In this document: piece by piece, positions 16,105-24,526 of the stretch
How the letters are laid out: each line of letters starts with the position of its first letter
How positions within the stretch are numbered: the stretch's first letter is position 1
Position numbers and translations under genes: made by a program
Assembly: GCA_027306605.1 (NCBI GenBank)
Contig: DAHUZK010000036.1
Coordinates: forward strand, 1 to 33,265
DNA: 33,265 nucleotides
Direction: 5' to 3'
From: Acidimicrobiaceae bacterium
Lineage (GTDB): Bacteria; Actinomycetota; Acidimicrobiia; Acidimicrobiales; RAAP-2
The notes under the pieces: model-generated
Databases searched by the model: none
Told to the model about the DNA's origin: nothing
What the model saw: only the letters and a program-made list of their open reading frames with translations

Positions 16105-16716
16105 TCAGGCGCAGTGCTGGAAGGCAGGCAGGTGGTCGTTCTGGGAGGCGGCCTTCAGGTTCGTGAAGGCTGTGGTGACGTCGGGGTATGCCGAGACCTT
16201 GGGCAGCTGCGTGTCGTAGAGCGAGATGATCTGCTGTTCGACCGTCACACCCAGTTGGCACGCGGCGGTGCGGGTGCTCGGAGAGGTCTGACCCGTTCCA
16301 GAGGTCGGCACCGCCAGCCCGTAATGGGCGAAGAGCCCTGTGAGCGTGGAGACGTGCTGCTGCTCCGCGGTGATGACATTGGGGAAGGGGAGGACCGAGC
16401 CGAGGGTCGAGACGACATTGCGATAGGTGGCCAGTGCCGCCGTCTCGGCCTGGTAGGCGCTGGTGAGCGCGGTCGACAACGAAGTGGATGGGGCCGGGAC
16501 CGATGACGACGTCACGGATCCGGTGTTGCCGCTCTTCGAAGAGGTGCTCGTCGACGTCCTGTTAGGGGACGACGTGGTCGAACGGGCCGCATTGCCACCA
16601 CTGCCGCTGCTCCCGCTGCTCCCACACGCTCCTGCGAGGGCGGCGATACCGATCAGACCGATCAGGGCGTACCGGCGCTTCCGACGCGATGTGGTTCGAT
16701 GATCGATGGTCGTCAC
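16105..16716 (-). CDS. DUF2202 ferritin-like lipoprotein
   Basis: A 203-residue predicted lipoprotein. A basic n-region (RRKRRY) and hydrophobic ALIGLIGIAALAGAC place the lipidated Cys at 31 (lipobox LAGAC, slightly atypical). A Ser/Thr/Gly-rich linker of about 50 residues follows, then a helical bundle with ETAALATYRNVV, ITAEQQHVSTL and TVEQQIISLYD. The Glu/His spacing is that of the ferritin-like DUF2202 family, which may bind metal. GTG 16716 is chosen because it gives a normal-length signal and has TAGCTT, a TAnnnT -10 candidate, 7 bp upstream. GTG 16767 in the same frame would add 17 residues. It lies upstream of the MarP-like gene and may be cotranscribed. Confidence 0.75.
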   Translation of the reverse strand: MTTIDHRTTSRRKRRYALIGLIGIAALAGACGSSGSSGSGGNAARSTTSSPNRTSTSTSSKSGNTGSVTSSSVPAPSTSLSTALTSAYQAETAALATYRNVVSTLGSVLPFPNVITAEQQHVSTLTGLFAHYGLAVPTSGTGQTSPSTRTAACQLGVTVEQQIISLYDTQLPKVSAYPDVTTAFTNLKAASQNDHLPAFQHCA

Positions 16717-16773
16717 ACCATGCAAGCTAACGAAGCCCCTGGCATTCTCGGCAGGGACCTTTGTCACATCTCG

Positions 16774-18408
16774 TCAACCCTTCCCGCGCACGCCGAGCTC
16801 GATCGCCTTGACGAGCAACAAGATCACGGCCAGTACCAGGTACCCGCGCAGCATGTACATCCCGAAGAGCCGTCCTCGCGACCACGTCGGCCGGTGCAAC
16901 AGGTTCAGGGGTGGCATACGCCAGTTGGCCCGGGCTTCCTTGGAGACGGTGACCGCTGCCGGCCGTCGTCCTCGCGACCACAACAGGACGGCGGCAACGA
17001 CCACGTAGCTGACGATCAGGACGCCACCGAGGACGAGTGCCAGGTCCGTCACGTTGACCTGGGAGAACAGGGTCGTCGCCATCAAGACGAGGGACATCAT
17101 CAAGAGCACGGAGACGATGATGCCCGAGACGACGTTGAGCCAGGTCCGGTTCACCCAGGGTCCCAACACCTCTTTGTCGTTGCACAGCAGGAGCAGGAAC
17201 ACAGTGGCGCTGGGCAGCAGGACGCCGGCGAGGGCCTGCACCCCCGTGGTGATGAGGCCGAGCGGCGCGCCGGGGATGATGACGATTCCTGCCGCGCAGA
17301 CCACCATGGCGGTGAAGGCTCCGTAGAAGAACTTGGCCTCGCGCCAGCGCCGGTGCAGCGAGTGGCGCATGCCGAACACGTCGCCGAAGGCATACGAGGT
17401 GGAAAGGGTGACGGCGGCGGCCCCAATGATCGAAGCATTGAGCAGAACGACGGCGAACATGGCACCTGCCGCCCGACCCACGTAGTGGTCCAGCCCGGCG
17501 GCGACACCCTGTGCATTGGTGAAGTGTCCTGCAAGGGGCGTCCCCGAGAAGGCGGTTGCGACCACCGCCATGAGGATCGAGGCGGCGAAGACGGTCACGA
17601 ATGACCCGATCACCGTGTCGGCGCGCTCGTAGTCGATCCACCGCGGTGTGATGCGTTTGTCGACGATGTTCGACTGCTGGAAGAAGAGCTGCCAGGGCGC
17701 CACCGTGGTGCCCACGATGGCAATGATCAAGAGGACCGATGTCGAGTTGAAGCCGCCCTTGACACCTGGAACCGTCAGTCCGTGAGCGAAGGCGGAGGCG
17801 GAGGGGTGGCTCATGACGGCCAGAGGAACGACGAGGAAGTTGGCGAACACGAATACGAACATGAAGCGCTCCCACCGGCGAAAGCTGCCGGTCGCAGTCA
17901 TCACGATGAGGAGGAGGGCCGCCAAGGGGTCCGACACGTACTTGCTGACGCCGAAATAGCCGAGAGCGAGGCTGATGCCGATGAACTCTGTCGCGATGGT
18001 GAGGAAGTTCAAGATGAACAGGTCACCGACGGAGAACGCCCCCCAGAATTTGCCGAAGCGCTCGTTGATGAGCCGTGCGTGTCCGACTCCGGTCACGGCC
18101 CCCAGGCGGACGACCATTTCCTGGTTGACGATGAGTACCGGTATCAGAAGGGGGAGCGTCCACAACAGGGTGAGCCCGAAGTTCTGTCCCGCCTGTGAAT
18201 ACGTGGCGACACCCCCGGCATCATTGTCCCCGACCATGACGATGAGGCCCGGGCCCATGATCGCCAGCAAGGTGAGGATTCGCGTGCGCCAGGACCGCCG
18301 GGACTCGGTGTCATGCTGGCGGATGGTGCCGAAAGCGCCCTCGATGTCGCCGAGGTGGGCCTCGTCGAGGACTGCCGTCGTGCTCTCGTCCTCGTCCTGG
18401 TCCGACAC
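16774..18408 (-). CDS. NRAMP-family divalent cation transporter with altered metal site (possible Mg2+ transporter)
   Basis: A 544-residue membrane transporter of the NRAMP/SLC11 (LeuT-fold) family with about 11 hydrophobic helices and a hydrophilic acidic N-tail (1-40). In canonical members helix 1 carries DPGN and helix 6 carries MPH, giving the Asp, Asn and Met metal ligands. Here helix 1 reads GDNDAGGVATYSQAG (Asp63 kept, Asn replaced by Gly66) and helix 6 reads TTVAPWQ (Met replaced by Ala237, His by Trp239). Loss of the soft Met ligand is reported for NRAMP-related magnesium transporters, so Mg2+ rather than Mn2+/Fe2+ is plausible. GTG 18408 is chosen because AAGGAG lies 6 nt upstream; GTG 18414 would abut it. 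The next upstream gene encodes an MgtE-N/CBS protein. Confidence 0.88.
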   Translation of the reverse strand: MSDQDEDESTTAVLDEAHLGDIEGAFGTIRQHDTESRRSWRTRILTLLAIMGPGLIVMVGDNDAGGVATYSQAGQNFGLTLLWTLPLLIPVLIVNQEMVVRLGAVTGVGHARLINERFGKFWGAFSVGDLFILNFLTIATEFIGISLALGYFGVSKYVSDPLAALLLIVMTATGSFRRWERFMFVFVFANFLVVPLAVMSHPSASAFAHGLTVPGVKGGFNSTSVLLIIAIVGTTVAPWQLFFQQSNIVDKRITPRWIDYERADTVIGSFVTVFAASILMAVVATAFSGTPLAGHFTNAQGVAAGLDHYVGRAAGAMFAVVLLNASIIGAAAVTLSTSYAFGDVFGMRHSLHRRWREAKFFYGAFTAMVVCAAGIVIIPGAPLGLITTGVQALAGVLLPSATVFLLLLCNDKEVLGPWVNRTWLNVVSGIIVSVLLMMSLVLMATTLFSQVNVTDLALVLGGVLIVSYVVVAAVLLWSRGRRPAAVTVSKEARANWRMPPLNLLHRPTWSRGRLFGMYMLRGYLVLAVILLLVKAIELGVRGKG

Positions 18409-18466
18409 CTTCACCTCCTTGACCGTCCGTCACGTTGCCCTGTTCCCGGGAGCAGTGGCTGCGCGC

Positions 18467-18493
18467 TGCTCTTGAAGTCAAAATGCTCTTGAA
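18467..18493 (-). repeat. 17-bp-period direct repeat upstream of the NRAMP-like gene
   Basis: TGCTCTTGAA occurs exactly twice, at 18467-18476 and 18484-18493, about 60-85 bp upstream of the transporter start and inside the 205-bp gap that separates it from the MgtE-N gene. Such paired sites spaced just under two helical turns could bind a regulator. No other annotation covers the region. Confidence 0.4.
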
Positions 18494-18613
18494 ACCAACG
18501 TCGAGTGCCCCGGCATGTGGTGCAGCCGACCCGGGGCAGCAATGACCGGCCTGGAGCGAACTACCCCTCGTGGCCGCCGGCCAAGCGCTCCGATCGTCGG
18601 CGCCGGCATGCGG

Positions 18614-19879
18614 TCACTCTTCTGCCTCCGTCATACCGAAATCACGCCGCCAGCCGGAAGGCATCAACAGCTCGAGGACGTCATCCACGGTGATGACACC
18701 CAGGATCGAACGGTGGTCACCGTCGAGCACGGGTGCGACCGTGAGGTTGAAGTCCGACATCTTGCGCACGACTGCGCCGATGTCCCAATCGGGATGTACG
18801 TGTCCGAGGTCAGTCTCTGCGACGTCGGACAACAGAGCTTCGGACGGGCACTGGATCAGATGCACGGTCGAGACCGAGCCCGATGGTCGTCCGGACCCGT
18901 CGAGAACGAAGACGACGCTCAGCGCCTCGCGCGCCACCGAGCTCGTGCGCACTGCCTCGAGAGCGTCACGCACGCTCGACGTCGCTGGGAGCGCCAGAAA
19001 GTCCGGGCTCATGAGCCCACCGGCCGTCTCGGGGTGGTACTGCAGAAGCGACCGGACCTTGCGCCGTTGCGGCTCGGGAAGCAGCTCGAGGATGGGTGCG
19101 CGGCGCTCCTGGTCGATCTCGGAGATCAGGTCTGCGGCATCGTCCGGGGCCATCGACCCGAGGAGCTCGGCGGCGTCGGCATCGGACCGAGCCTCGACGA
19201 ATTCGACCTGGTGCTCGGCGTCGAGCTCCTCGAACACGTCGGCTTCGAGCGCGGGGTCCTGCCCCACGGCCTCGATGATCTCCTCCCCCTCTTCGTGGGA
19301 GGCGGCTTCCACGAGGTCGGCGATCCGGGCGGGATTCAACCGGGCGAGCTTGCGGTAGGGGATGCGCAGGCGAGCGGTGGGAACGTGCGAGACGAAGGGC
19401 TCGATGCTGGCCCAGTCGACGAGGCCGCCGGCACCCGAACGCTGGCCCATGCGACCGGGAAGGAGGCGCCTCAACGTCCCGCGTGCCGTGGGGTCGACGC
19501 CGACCACCTCCCAGCCGGTCGCGGTACGAGCCAGCTCGATCTCGTTGGCCTTGATCAGGCGGCCACCGACGAGATTGATCAGGTGTCGGGCCTCGAGGTC
19601 CCTGGCCAAGAGCAGCTCACCGGGTCGGCGCTCGAAGCGTCGGAGGTCGACCCGGGCGCCGTCGAAGACGACCCGACCTGGCTCGATGCCCGCGATCTTG
19701 CGGATCGGCACGAACAGGTCTCGGCCGCCGATCCTGACCACCAGGCCGACGATGGGCGGATGGGGGTGGTCGCCGATCCGGACGATCAGGTCTTCCACCC
19801 GGCCCAGGTGATCACCCGTCTTGGCGTCGACCAGGGGCCGCTTGATGATGCCTGAGAGGTGCAACAGCTCGGTCGCCAC
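18614..19879 (-). CDS. Soluble PRC-barrel / MgtE-N / CBS-pair protein
   Basis: A 421-residue cytoplasmic protein with no membrane span. Two PRC-barrel-like segments (about 8-75 and 88-140) precede an MgtE N-terminal superhelix (about 178-283, with NPARIADLVE, DAADLISEID and LLPEPQRRKVRSLLQY). The hallmark ETAGGLMSPDF (284-294) leads into two CBS domains (about 290-345 and 352-407). In MgtE this module senses cytosolic Mg2+ and gates the channel, but here the MgtE membrane domain is absent. The gene next downstream is an NRAMP-type transporter, so it is a candidate regulatory partner. GTG 19879 is chosen because AGGAGG lies 5 nt upstream; GTG 19894 is the longest alternative. The pairing is inferred from adjacency and family biochemistry. 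Confidence 0.88.
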   Translation of the reverse strand: MATELLHLSGIIKRPLVDAKTGDHLGRVEDLIVRIGDHPHPPIVGLVVRIGGRDLFVPIRKIAGIEPGRVVFDGARVDLRRFERRPGELLLARDLEARHLINLVGGRLIKANEIELARTATGWEVVGVDPTARGTLRRLLPGRMGQRSGAGGLVDWASIEPFVSHVPTARLRIPYRKLARLNPARIADLVEAASHEEGEEIIEAVGQDPALEADVFEELDAEHQVEFVEARSDADAAELLGSMAPDDAADLISEIDQERRAPILELLPEPQRRKVRSLLQYHPETAGGLMSPDFLALPATSSVRDALEAVRTSSVAREALSVVFVLDGSGRPSGSVSTVHLIQCPSEALLSDVAETDLGHVHPDWDIGAVVRKMSDFNLTVAPVLDGDHRSILGVITVDDVLELLMPSGWRRDFGMTEAEE

Positions 19880-19901
19880 GGACGCCTCCTGCACGCGCCT
19901 C

Positions 19902-19921
19902 AGCGAGCCCGATGGCTCGCT
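19902..19921 (-). promoter_or_regulatory. Perfect 8-bp hairpin in the leader of the MgtE-N/CBS gene
   Basis: AGCGAGCC and GGCTCGCT pair perfectly around a 4-nt loop, 22 bp upstream of the start codon and just before the ribosome site. A second weaker stem (GCTCC/GGAGC, 19922-19939) follows on the far side. There is no T-tract, so it is not a typical intrinsic terminator for the ABC operon that ends at 20015. The 135-bp gap does not contain the conserved core of the Mg2+ M-box riboswitch as I know it. Confidence 0.4.
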
Positions 19922-20014
19922 GCTCCAGCATGCAGGAGCCTAGGAGCCATTTCGACCGCGGGGACAGCGTTTCCCGCGACCGGTTGCGCCAAGGGGTCGG
20001 ACCAGGCCGGGGGG

Positions 20015-20725
20015 TCAGGCGTGCAGCACGCCGTCGGTGATGCGCACCGTGCGATCGGTGTAGTGCACGATGCGCTCGTCATGGGTGACCACCACGGCCG
20101 CGGTGCCCCGGGACTTCATCTCTGAGCGGATCAGCTGCATGACCTGCTCGCCCAAGTGGGTGTCGAGAGCAGACGTCGGCTCGTCGAAGAGCACCAACTC
20201 TGGCTCGTTCATGAGGGCCCGTCCGATCGCGACGCGCTGACGCTGCCCGCCCGAAAGCTGTGACGGCAGATTGTCACGACGATCACTCAGCCCGAGCTCC
20301 TCGAGCAGCTGGTCCGCCCGACTCCGTGCCTGCTGCTTCCCGGTTCGACGGCCGAGCTCGTTGACAACCAGCAGGTTCTCCCGTGCAGTCAGGAAGGGAA
20401 CCAGGTTGACCGACTGGAAGACGAAGCCGACCGTCTCCTGGCGGAACTTGGCGAGTCGCTTGGTGTTGTAAGCCGTGATGTCCTGGCCTCCCACCACGAC
20501 CGAGCCGGCTGTCGGCGTCAGCAGACCGCCGGCAATGGAACAGAGCGTCGTCTTGCCCGAACCCGATGGGCCGAGGAGGGCGACGATTTCGTCGGACCCG
20601 AGGGTCAGCGTGGCGTGATCGAGCGCCACCACCTCGTCGTCCCCCATCGGGTAGACCTTGCGGACATTGGTCATTTCGAGGGCGGGCGGCGCGATCTGGC
20701 GGTGACTCGAGGCTGTCGTGGTCAT
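20015..20725 (-). CDS. ABC transporter ATPase (MacB/LolD type)
   Basis: A 236-residue nucleotide-binding subunit. Walker A is GPSGSGKTT (52-60), the Q-loop Gln is 104, the signature LSGGQ is 157-161, Walker B LVLFDE is 177-182, and the switch His is 215 in VVVTHDE. The sequence class is that of the MacB/LolD/FtsE branch, which energises FtsX-fold permeases through mechanotransmission instead of classical substrate channels. ATG 20725 overlaps the stop of the permease gene upstream (ATGA), so the three transporter genes are translationally coupled. Substrate unknown; peptide, lipid or drug export is typical. Confidence 0.92.
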   Translation of the reverse strand: MTTTASSHRQIAPPALEMTNVRKVYPMGDDEVVALDHATLTLGSDEIVALLGPSGSGKTTLCSIAGGLLTPTAGSVVVGGQDITAYNTKRLAKFRQETVGFVFQSVNLVPFLTARENLLVVNELGRRTGKQQARSRADQLLEELGLSDRRDNLPSQLSGGQRQRVAIGRALMNEPELVLFDEPTSALDTHLGEQVMQLIRSEMKSRGTAAVVVTHDERIVHYTDRTVRITDGVLHA

Positions 20726-21837
20726 TGTCCGGTTCCGATCGCCGATGCCGGGTCGATGCGGAGCACCCGGCGGAGCGAGAAGACGCAGCCGAAGACGGCG
20801 GCCAGCAACAAGGCCAGGGCACTGGTGAGCACCCGGCTGGGCAGCAGGGTGTAGGGGATGCTCCCGGGTGGAATGGCAATGTCGATCGCCAACGCGATCA
20901 CGGTCCCCACCGCAGTGGCCAGGGCTGTCACGACAACGCCCTGGAGCACGACTCCGCCGAAGAGGGTCTGTGATGTCGCACCGAGCGCCTTGAGGACGGC
21001 GTAGAGCCCGGCGCGCTCGACGGTCAACAGCGCGAAGAAGAGGGCCACTACGACGACCGCGATGACAATCGTCACGCCGATGATCTGGTTGAACGTCGAG
21101 CGCTGCTGGGAGACCCCGGGGAGGGCGTTCACCGCAGCCCCGAGCGACAGCGACTCGGTGGCGCCACCGGTGCGCCCGTCTATGCGGCGGGCCACCGCGG
21201 CGGGGTCCGCGCCCGGATCGACCCGGACGACGAGAGCCTGGAAGACCCCGGGTCCCACACCAGCCTCGGGCAGGTTGGCATTGGTCGCGTTGCGCCAGGT
21301 GTCGGGGGAGGACCAGAGGGTGCCTTGATCGGAGTAGGAGAGTCCGTCGACCATCCCCACGATCCGTATCGGCGTCCGCGCTGGACCCACCTCGATGGTG
21401 ACCCCTGGGTGGATCCCCTTGCGTTCAAGCGAACGATCGGCGTAGGCCTCCCCCGGTCCCGGTGGCGCCGGGACTCCCCTGGGAGCCAGCTCGTAGCCGA
21501 ACAACGCGACGTCGGCGAGATCGCGCGGCCCGTTCCCCGGGACCCTGGCTCCGAGTTGGGCCACACCGATCCCGCCGACGTCGACCACCCCGGGAACCTG
21601 CGCCACCGTCGCCCGTAGCGAGGGCGAGATGCGGCTGCGCGGGAACGATTTCTCGGAGGTCGACGAGAAGACGATGATGCCACCCCGTTGCGCAGCCACG
21701 GCGCTCGTCGCGCCATCGATGAGGCCGTCGAGCAGTCCCCCGAGCAACATGAGCAACGTGGCGAGCAGCGTCAAGATCGCGGTGGCGGTGACGAATCGGC
21801 TCGGTCGCCGCCGGAGCTCGCGCCAGGCGATTCTCAT
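20722..21837 (-). CDS. FtsX-family ABC permease (second permease)
   Basis: A 371-residue permease of the MacB/FtsX type. One N-terminal transmembrane helix (about 17-40) is followed by a large extracytoplasmic domain (about 45-240) and three C-terminal helices (about 255-280, 295-325, 335-360), ending in VFSLRRVLRIDPASAIGTGQ, the conserved coupling segment that touches the ATPase. It starts with ATG 21837, overlapping the stop of the first permease by 4 bp. It pairs with the permease at 21834 to make a heterodimeric exporter with the ATPase at 20015. Confidence 0.88.
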   Translation of the reverse strand: MRIAWRELRRRPSRFVTATAILTLLATLLMLLGGLLDGLIDGATSAVAAQRGGIIVFSSTSEKSFPRSRISPSLRATVAQVPGVVDVGGIGVAQLGARVPGNGPRDLADVALFGYELAPRGVPAPPGPGEAYADRSLERKGIHPGVTIEVGPARTPIRIVGMVDGLSYSDQGTLWSSPDTWRNATNANLPEAGVGPGVFQALVVRVDPGADPAAVARRIDGRTGGATESLSLGAAVNALPGVSQQRSTFNQIIGVTIVIAVVVVALFFALLTVERAGLYAVLKALGATSQTLFGGVVLQGVVVTALATAVGTVIALAIDIAIPPGSIPYTLLPSRVLTSALALLLAAVFGCVFSLRRVLRIDPASAIGTGQ

Positions 21838-22955
21838 CGCCCCAGCCCCGCGCCCGTGGTCGCCTCGATCGGGTCGATGTGGAGCACGCGCCTGACGGCG
21901 ACCAGGGCGCTCAGGAGACCCAGGCCGAACAGCAGGACCGACCAGAGCACGACGGCACCGGTCTGGAAACTGAGCGGGATCGAGCCGATCGTCTGGGATG
22001 CCAGCGGTGCGTACAACGCGATCCCCATGCCGATCCCGACGACGAGCACCAGTGCGACCTGGAGCAGCAGTGAACGCACCAACACCGAGCTCGGTGCGCC
22101 AATTGCCCGCAACAGGGTGAGAGCACTCGACTTCTGGAGGGTGACGATCAAGAAGAAGAGGCCACTGACCAGCGGCACGACGAGCCCGAAGAGCAAGAAG
22201 ATGATCCGAAAGGACTGCTGCACCTGGTCGACACCCGGTGTGCTCGCCACTGCCTGTGCTCTGGTCAGCGCGTCCGCGTCGGGGACCGATCGGTTGATGC
22301 GCGCCGCCAGCCCGGTGTCGGTGATCCCGGGCACCGGTGACACTGCGATGACCGCGGGCAGCGGAGCTCGGGCATCGGGATTGGCGGCGTGGACAGCCTG
22401 TTCGAACGTGGGATACGTGGTGAACAATGTCGGGGAGGCCTGGTAACCGATCTGCGCGGCTTGCCCGACGACCTTCAGGGCGAGCCCTCCGGGCTCCACG
22501 GTGACCGTGTCACCCAGAGCGAACCCGTCCCCGGCCGAGGATGCCAGCGCGACGGCTTCGCCCTTGGAGCGGGCGAGCCTGCCGCTGACCAGTGTGGTGG
22601 GCGAGCCCAGGCTCTCGGCCTCATAACCGATGATCGCCGTGCTGGTGAGCTTCCCCCCGGCCGTCACACTGAACGTGCCTTGGCCGATCTTGCCTGCCTG
22701 AGCGATGCCCGGCACCGACTCGATCTGGTTCTGGAGATCCGGAGTGACGACACTGCCCTGGAGGTTGCGGCGGCCGTCGACCGAGTAGACGAGGATCGGT
22801 GCCGACTGGTTGCGGATGGCGCCGACGAAGGAGGTGATGAGCCCGCTCTGGAGGGTCTGCTGGAACAGGATCAGGAAGACGAGAAGCCCGATGGAGGCCA
22901 TGAGGAGACCGAATCGCACGGCCGCGCGTCGCATTTCCTTGAGCGCCAGGAACAT
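21834..22955 (-). CDS. FtsX-family ABC permease (first permease)
   Basis: A 373-residue permease with the same FtsX/MacB plan. An N-terminal helix (about 15-33, GLLMASIGLLVFLILFQ) precedes an extracytoplasmic domain (about 40-240). Three C-terminal helices follow (about 250-280, 290-320, 330-355), and the coupling end is VRRVLHIDPIEATTGAGLGR. ATG 22955 is chosen as the start because the fold begins there; the longer frame overlaps the upstream gene. It begins 5 bp after the NAD(P)-binding gene stop and overlaps the second permease by 4 bp, so all four genes form one operon. Confidence 0.88.
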   Translation of the reverse strand: MFLALKEMRRAAVRFGLLMASIGLLVFLILFQQTLQSGLITSFVGAIRNQSAPILVYSVDGRRNLQGSVVTPDLQNQIESVPGIAQAGKIGQGTFSVTAGGKLTSTAIIGYEAESLGSPTTLVSGRLARSKGEAVALASSAGDGFALGDTVTVEPGGLALKVVGQAAQIGYQASPTLFTTYPTFEQAVHAANPDARAPLPAVIAVSPVPGITDTGLAARINRSVPDADALTRAQAVASTPGVDQVQQSFRIIFLLFGLVVPLVSGLFFLIVTLQKSSALTLLRAIGAPSSVLVRSLLLQVALVLVVGIGMGIALYAPLASQTIGSIPLSFQTGAVVLWSVLLFGLGLLSALVAVRRVLHIDPIEATTGAGLGR

Positions 22956-22960
22956 CAGGG

Positions 22961-24511
22961 TCAGACCGGTTCGGGATTCGGACGGGTCCTCGGCATGGGG
23001 ACATCCTTGCAAGGAGCGTTCCTGGCGCGCAGCAGCGCTTGCTCCTCGGCGTCGGCGAGGATCCCCTTCAGCATCCCTGGGAAGACGAAGCGATGGAAGG
23101 GGGCCACCCCGAGCCAGTACGCCCGACCCCACAAGCCGCGTGGTCGGAAGGAAGCGGACTGGGTCACCGACGTCCCCCTACCGGCGGGAGCGAGGTCCCA
23201 GGTGAGCCAGGCTTGACCGGGGAGCACCATCTCGGCCCGCAGCCGGATCCGCCGCCCGGGACACAACTCCTCGACCCGCCAGAAGTCGATGACGTCGCCC
23301 ACGGCTATCGTGCGCTTCCGTCCCTTCCGGAGACCCGGGCCCCCGACGACCTTGTCCAGCAGTCCCCGGATCCGCCACAGCACCTCGCCGCTGTACCAGC
23401 CGCGCTTGCCTCCGATGGCGGCGATGGTGGCGAATACGGCACCAGGTGGAGCCGATGTCGTCGCCCGTCGTACGTCGGAAAGCAGCTTCCCGCCCGACCA
23501 CGCCGGATCGGTCGCGGCCGGTGCGAACGGCATCAGGTCGGCGTTGGACCACGTGGTCGGCACGTTCTCGCGTTCGACGGCGGCCATCGCCCTCCTGATC
23601 GCCTCGTCCAGTCCCATCGTCCGCAGCCCGAAGGTGGACAGTGTCCGGTCGTCGTCGACGACGACCTCGTTCACGAGGCTCTCGACGAGCTCGCGGGCAA
23701 GCGGCACCGGGACCGGTGTGACGAGCCCTACCCAGTGGGACGAGAGGCTCGGGGTCAACAGCGGGACGGAGATCAGGCGTCGTCTGGGCAGGCCTGCAGC
23801 CCGCGCGTACGCCTCCATCATCTGTGCGTAGGACACGACATCGGGTCCTCCGACCTCGTAGACACCCGCTTGGACGGCGGGATCGAGCACCGCACGACTC
23901 ATGAGGGTGATCACGTCTGCGATGGCAATCGGCTGGCATCTCGTCGCGACCCAGCGCGGGGTGATCATGACCGGTAGGACGTCGACGAGGTAGCGCAACA
24001 TCTCGAAGCTGGCCGAGCCGGACCCGATGATGACGCCGGCCCGGAGCTCGACGGTCGCGAGACCGCTCGATGCCAGCGCGCGCCCGACGTCGTGGCGACT
24101 TCGGAGGTGGAGCGAGAGGTCGTCTCCATCGCGGCCGAGTCCACCGAGATAGACGATCCGGCGCACGCCTGCCGCGCGCGCTTGCTCGGCGACATTGCGG
24201 GCGTCCGCCTGCTCACGCTGCGCCCAGTCCCGGCCCTGGCCGATGGAGTGGACGAGATACACCAGCGTGTCGATGCCGTCGAGGGCTTCGGCGAGGTCGC
24301 CACCGACGTCGCCGGCCACGACTTGGACCCCGGGCCGCCACGCCGCGGCATCCAGCTTCGCCGGCGTGCGCGCCAGACATCGCACCTGGACCTCGCCGGT
24401 GGCGAGGAGCGCCGGGATGAGCCGGCCCCCGACGTACCCGCTGGCGCCGGTGACGAGCACGGTCCGAGCTGTCCGTGGGGCGCGTGCTGGTCCGGCATCA
24501 AGCACAGCCAT
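22961..24511 (-). CDS. NAD(P)-binding epimerase-like protein with DUF2867 domain
   Basis: A 516-residue two-domain protein. The N-terminal half (about 15-300) is an extended or atypical short-chain dehydrogenase with the nucleotide loop VTGASGYVGGRL (20-31), similar to NmrA/epimerase-like proteins. The C-terminal half (about 330-490) matches DUF2867, an SRPBCC-like ligand-binding fold often fused to this dehydrogenase domain. The catalysed reaction is unknown to me. ATG 24511 has no ribosome site; a perfect 12-bp palindrome overlaps the region 4-15 bp upstream, suggesting repressor control and perhaps a leaderless transcript. It is the first gene of the ABC exporter operon, so its product may make or modify the exported molecule or respond to it. 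That link is inference. Confidence 0.85.
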   Translation of the reverse strand: MAVLDAGPARAPRTARTVLVTGASGYVGGRLIPALLATGEVQVRCLARTPAKLDAAAWRPGVQVVAGDVGGDLAEALDGIDTLVYLVHSIGQGRDWAQREQADARNVAEQARAAGVRRIVYLGGLGRDGDDLSLHLRSRHDVGRALASSGLATVELRAGVIIGSGSASFEMLRYLVDVLPVMITPRWVATRCQPIAIADVITLMSRAVLDPAVQAGVYEVGGPDVVSYAQMMEAYARAAGLPRRRLISVPLLTPSLSSHWVGLVTPVPVPLARELVESLVNEVVVDDDRTLSTFGLRTMGLDEAIRRAMAAVERENVPTTWSNADLMPFAPAATDPAWSGGKLLSDVRRATTSAPPGAVFATIAAIGGKRGWYSGEVLWRIRGLLDKVVGGPGLRKGRKRTIAVGDVIDFWRVEELCPGRRIRLRAEMVLPGQAWLTWDLAPAGRGTSVTQSASFRPRGLWGRAYWLGVAPFHRFVFPGMLKGILADAEEQALLRARNAPCKDVPMPRTRPNPEPV

Positions 24512-24514
24512 TAG

Positions 24515-24526
24515 TTTAGTACTAAA
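24515..24526 (-). promoter_or_regulatory. Palindromic operator at the start of the DUF2867/ABC operon
   Basis: TTTAGTACTAAA is a perfect 12-bp inverted repeat whose edge lies 3 bp from the ATG at 24511. It is conspicuously AT-rich in this GC-rich region. The position over the likely transcription start suits a repressor. No regulator gene is adjacent, so the binding protein (perhaps MarR- or HxlR-like) must act from elsewhere. Confidence 0.6.

Noticed and set aside
19880..20014. Possible M-box Mg2+ riboswitch upstream of the MgtE-N/CBS gene
   Set aside because: A GGCTCCT segment resembles part of the motif, but the remaining conserved core could not be found. Only a generic hairpin leader is claimed.
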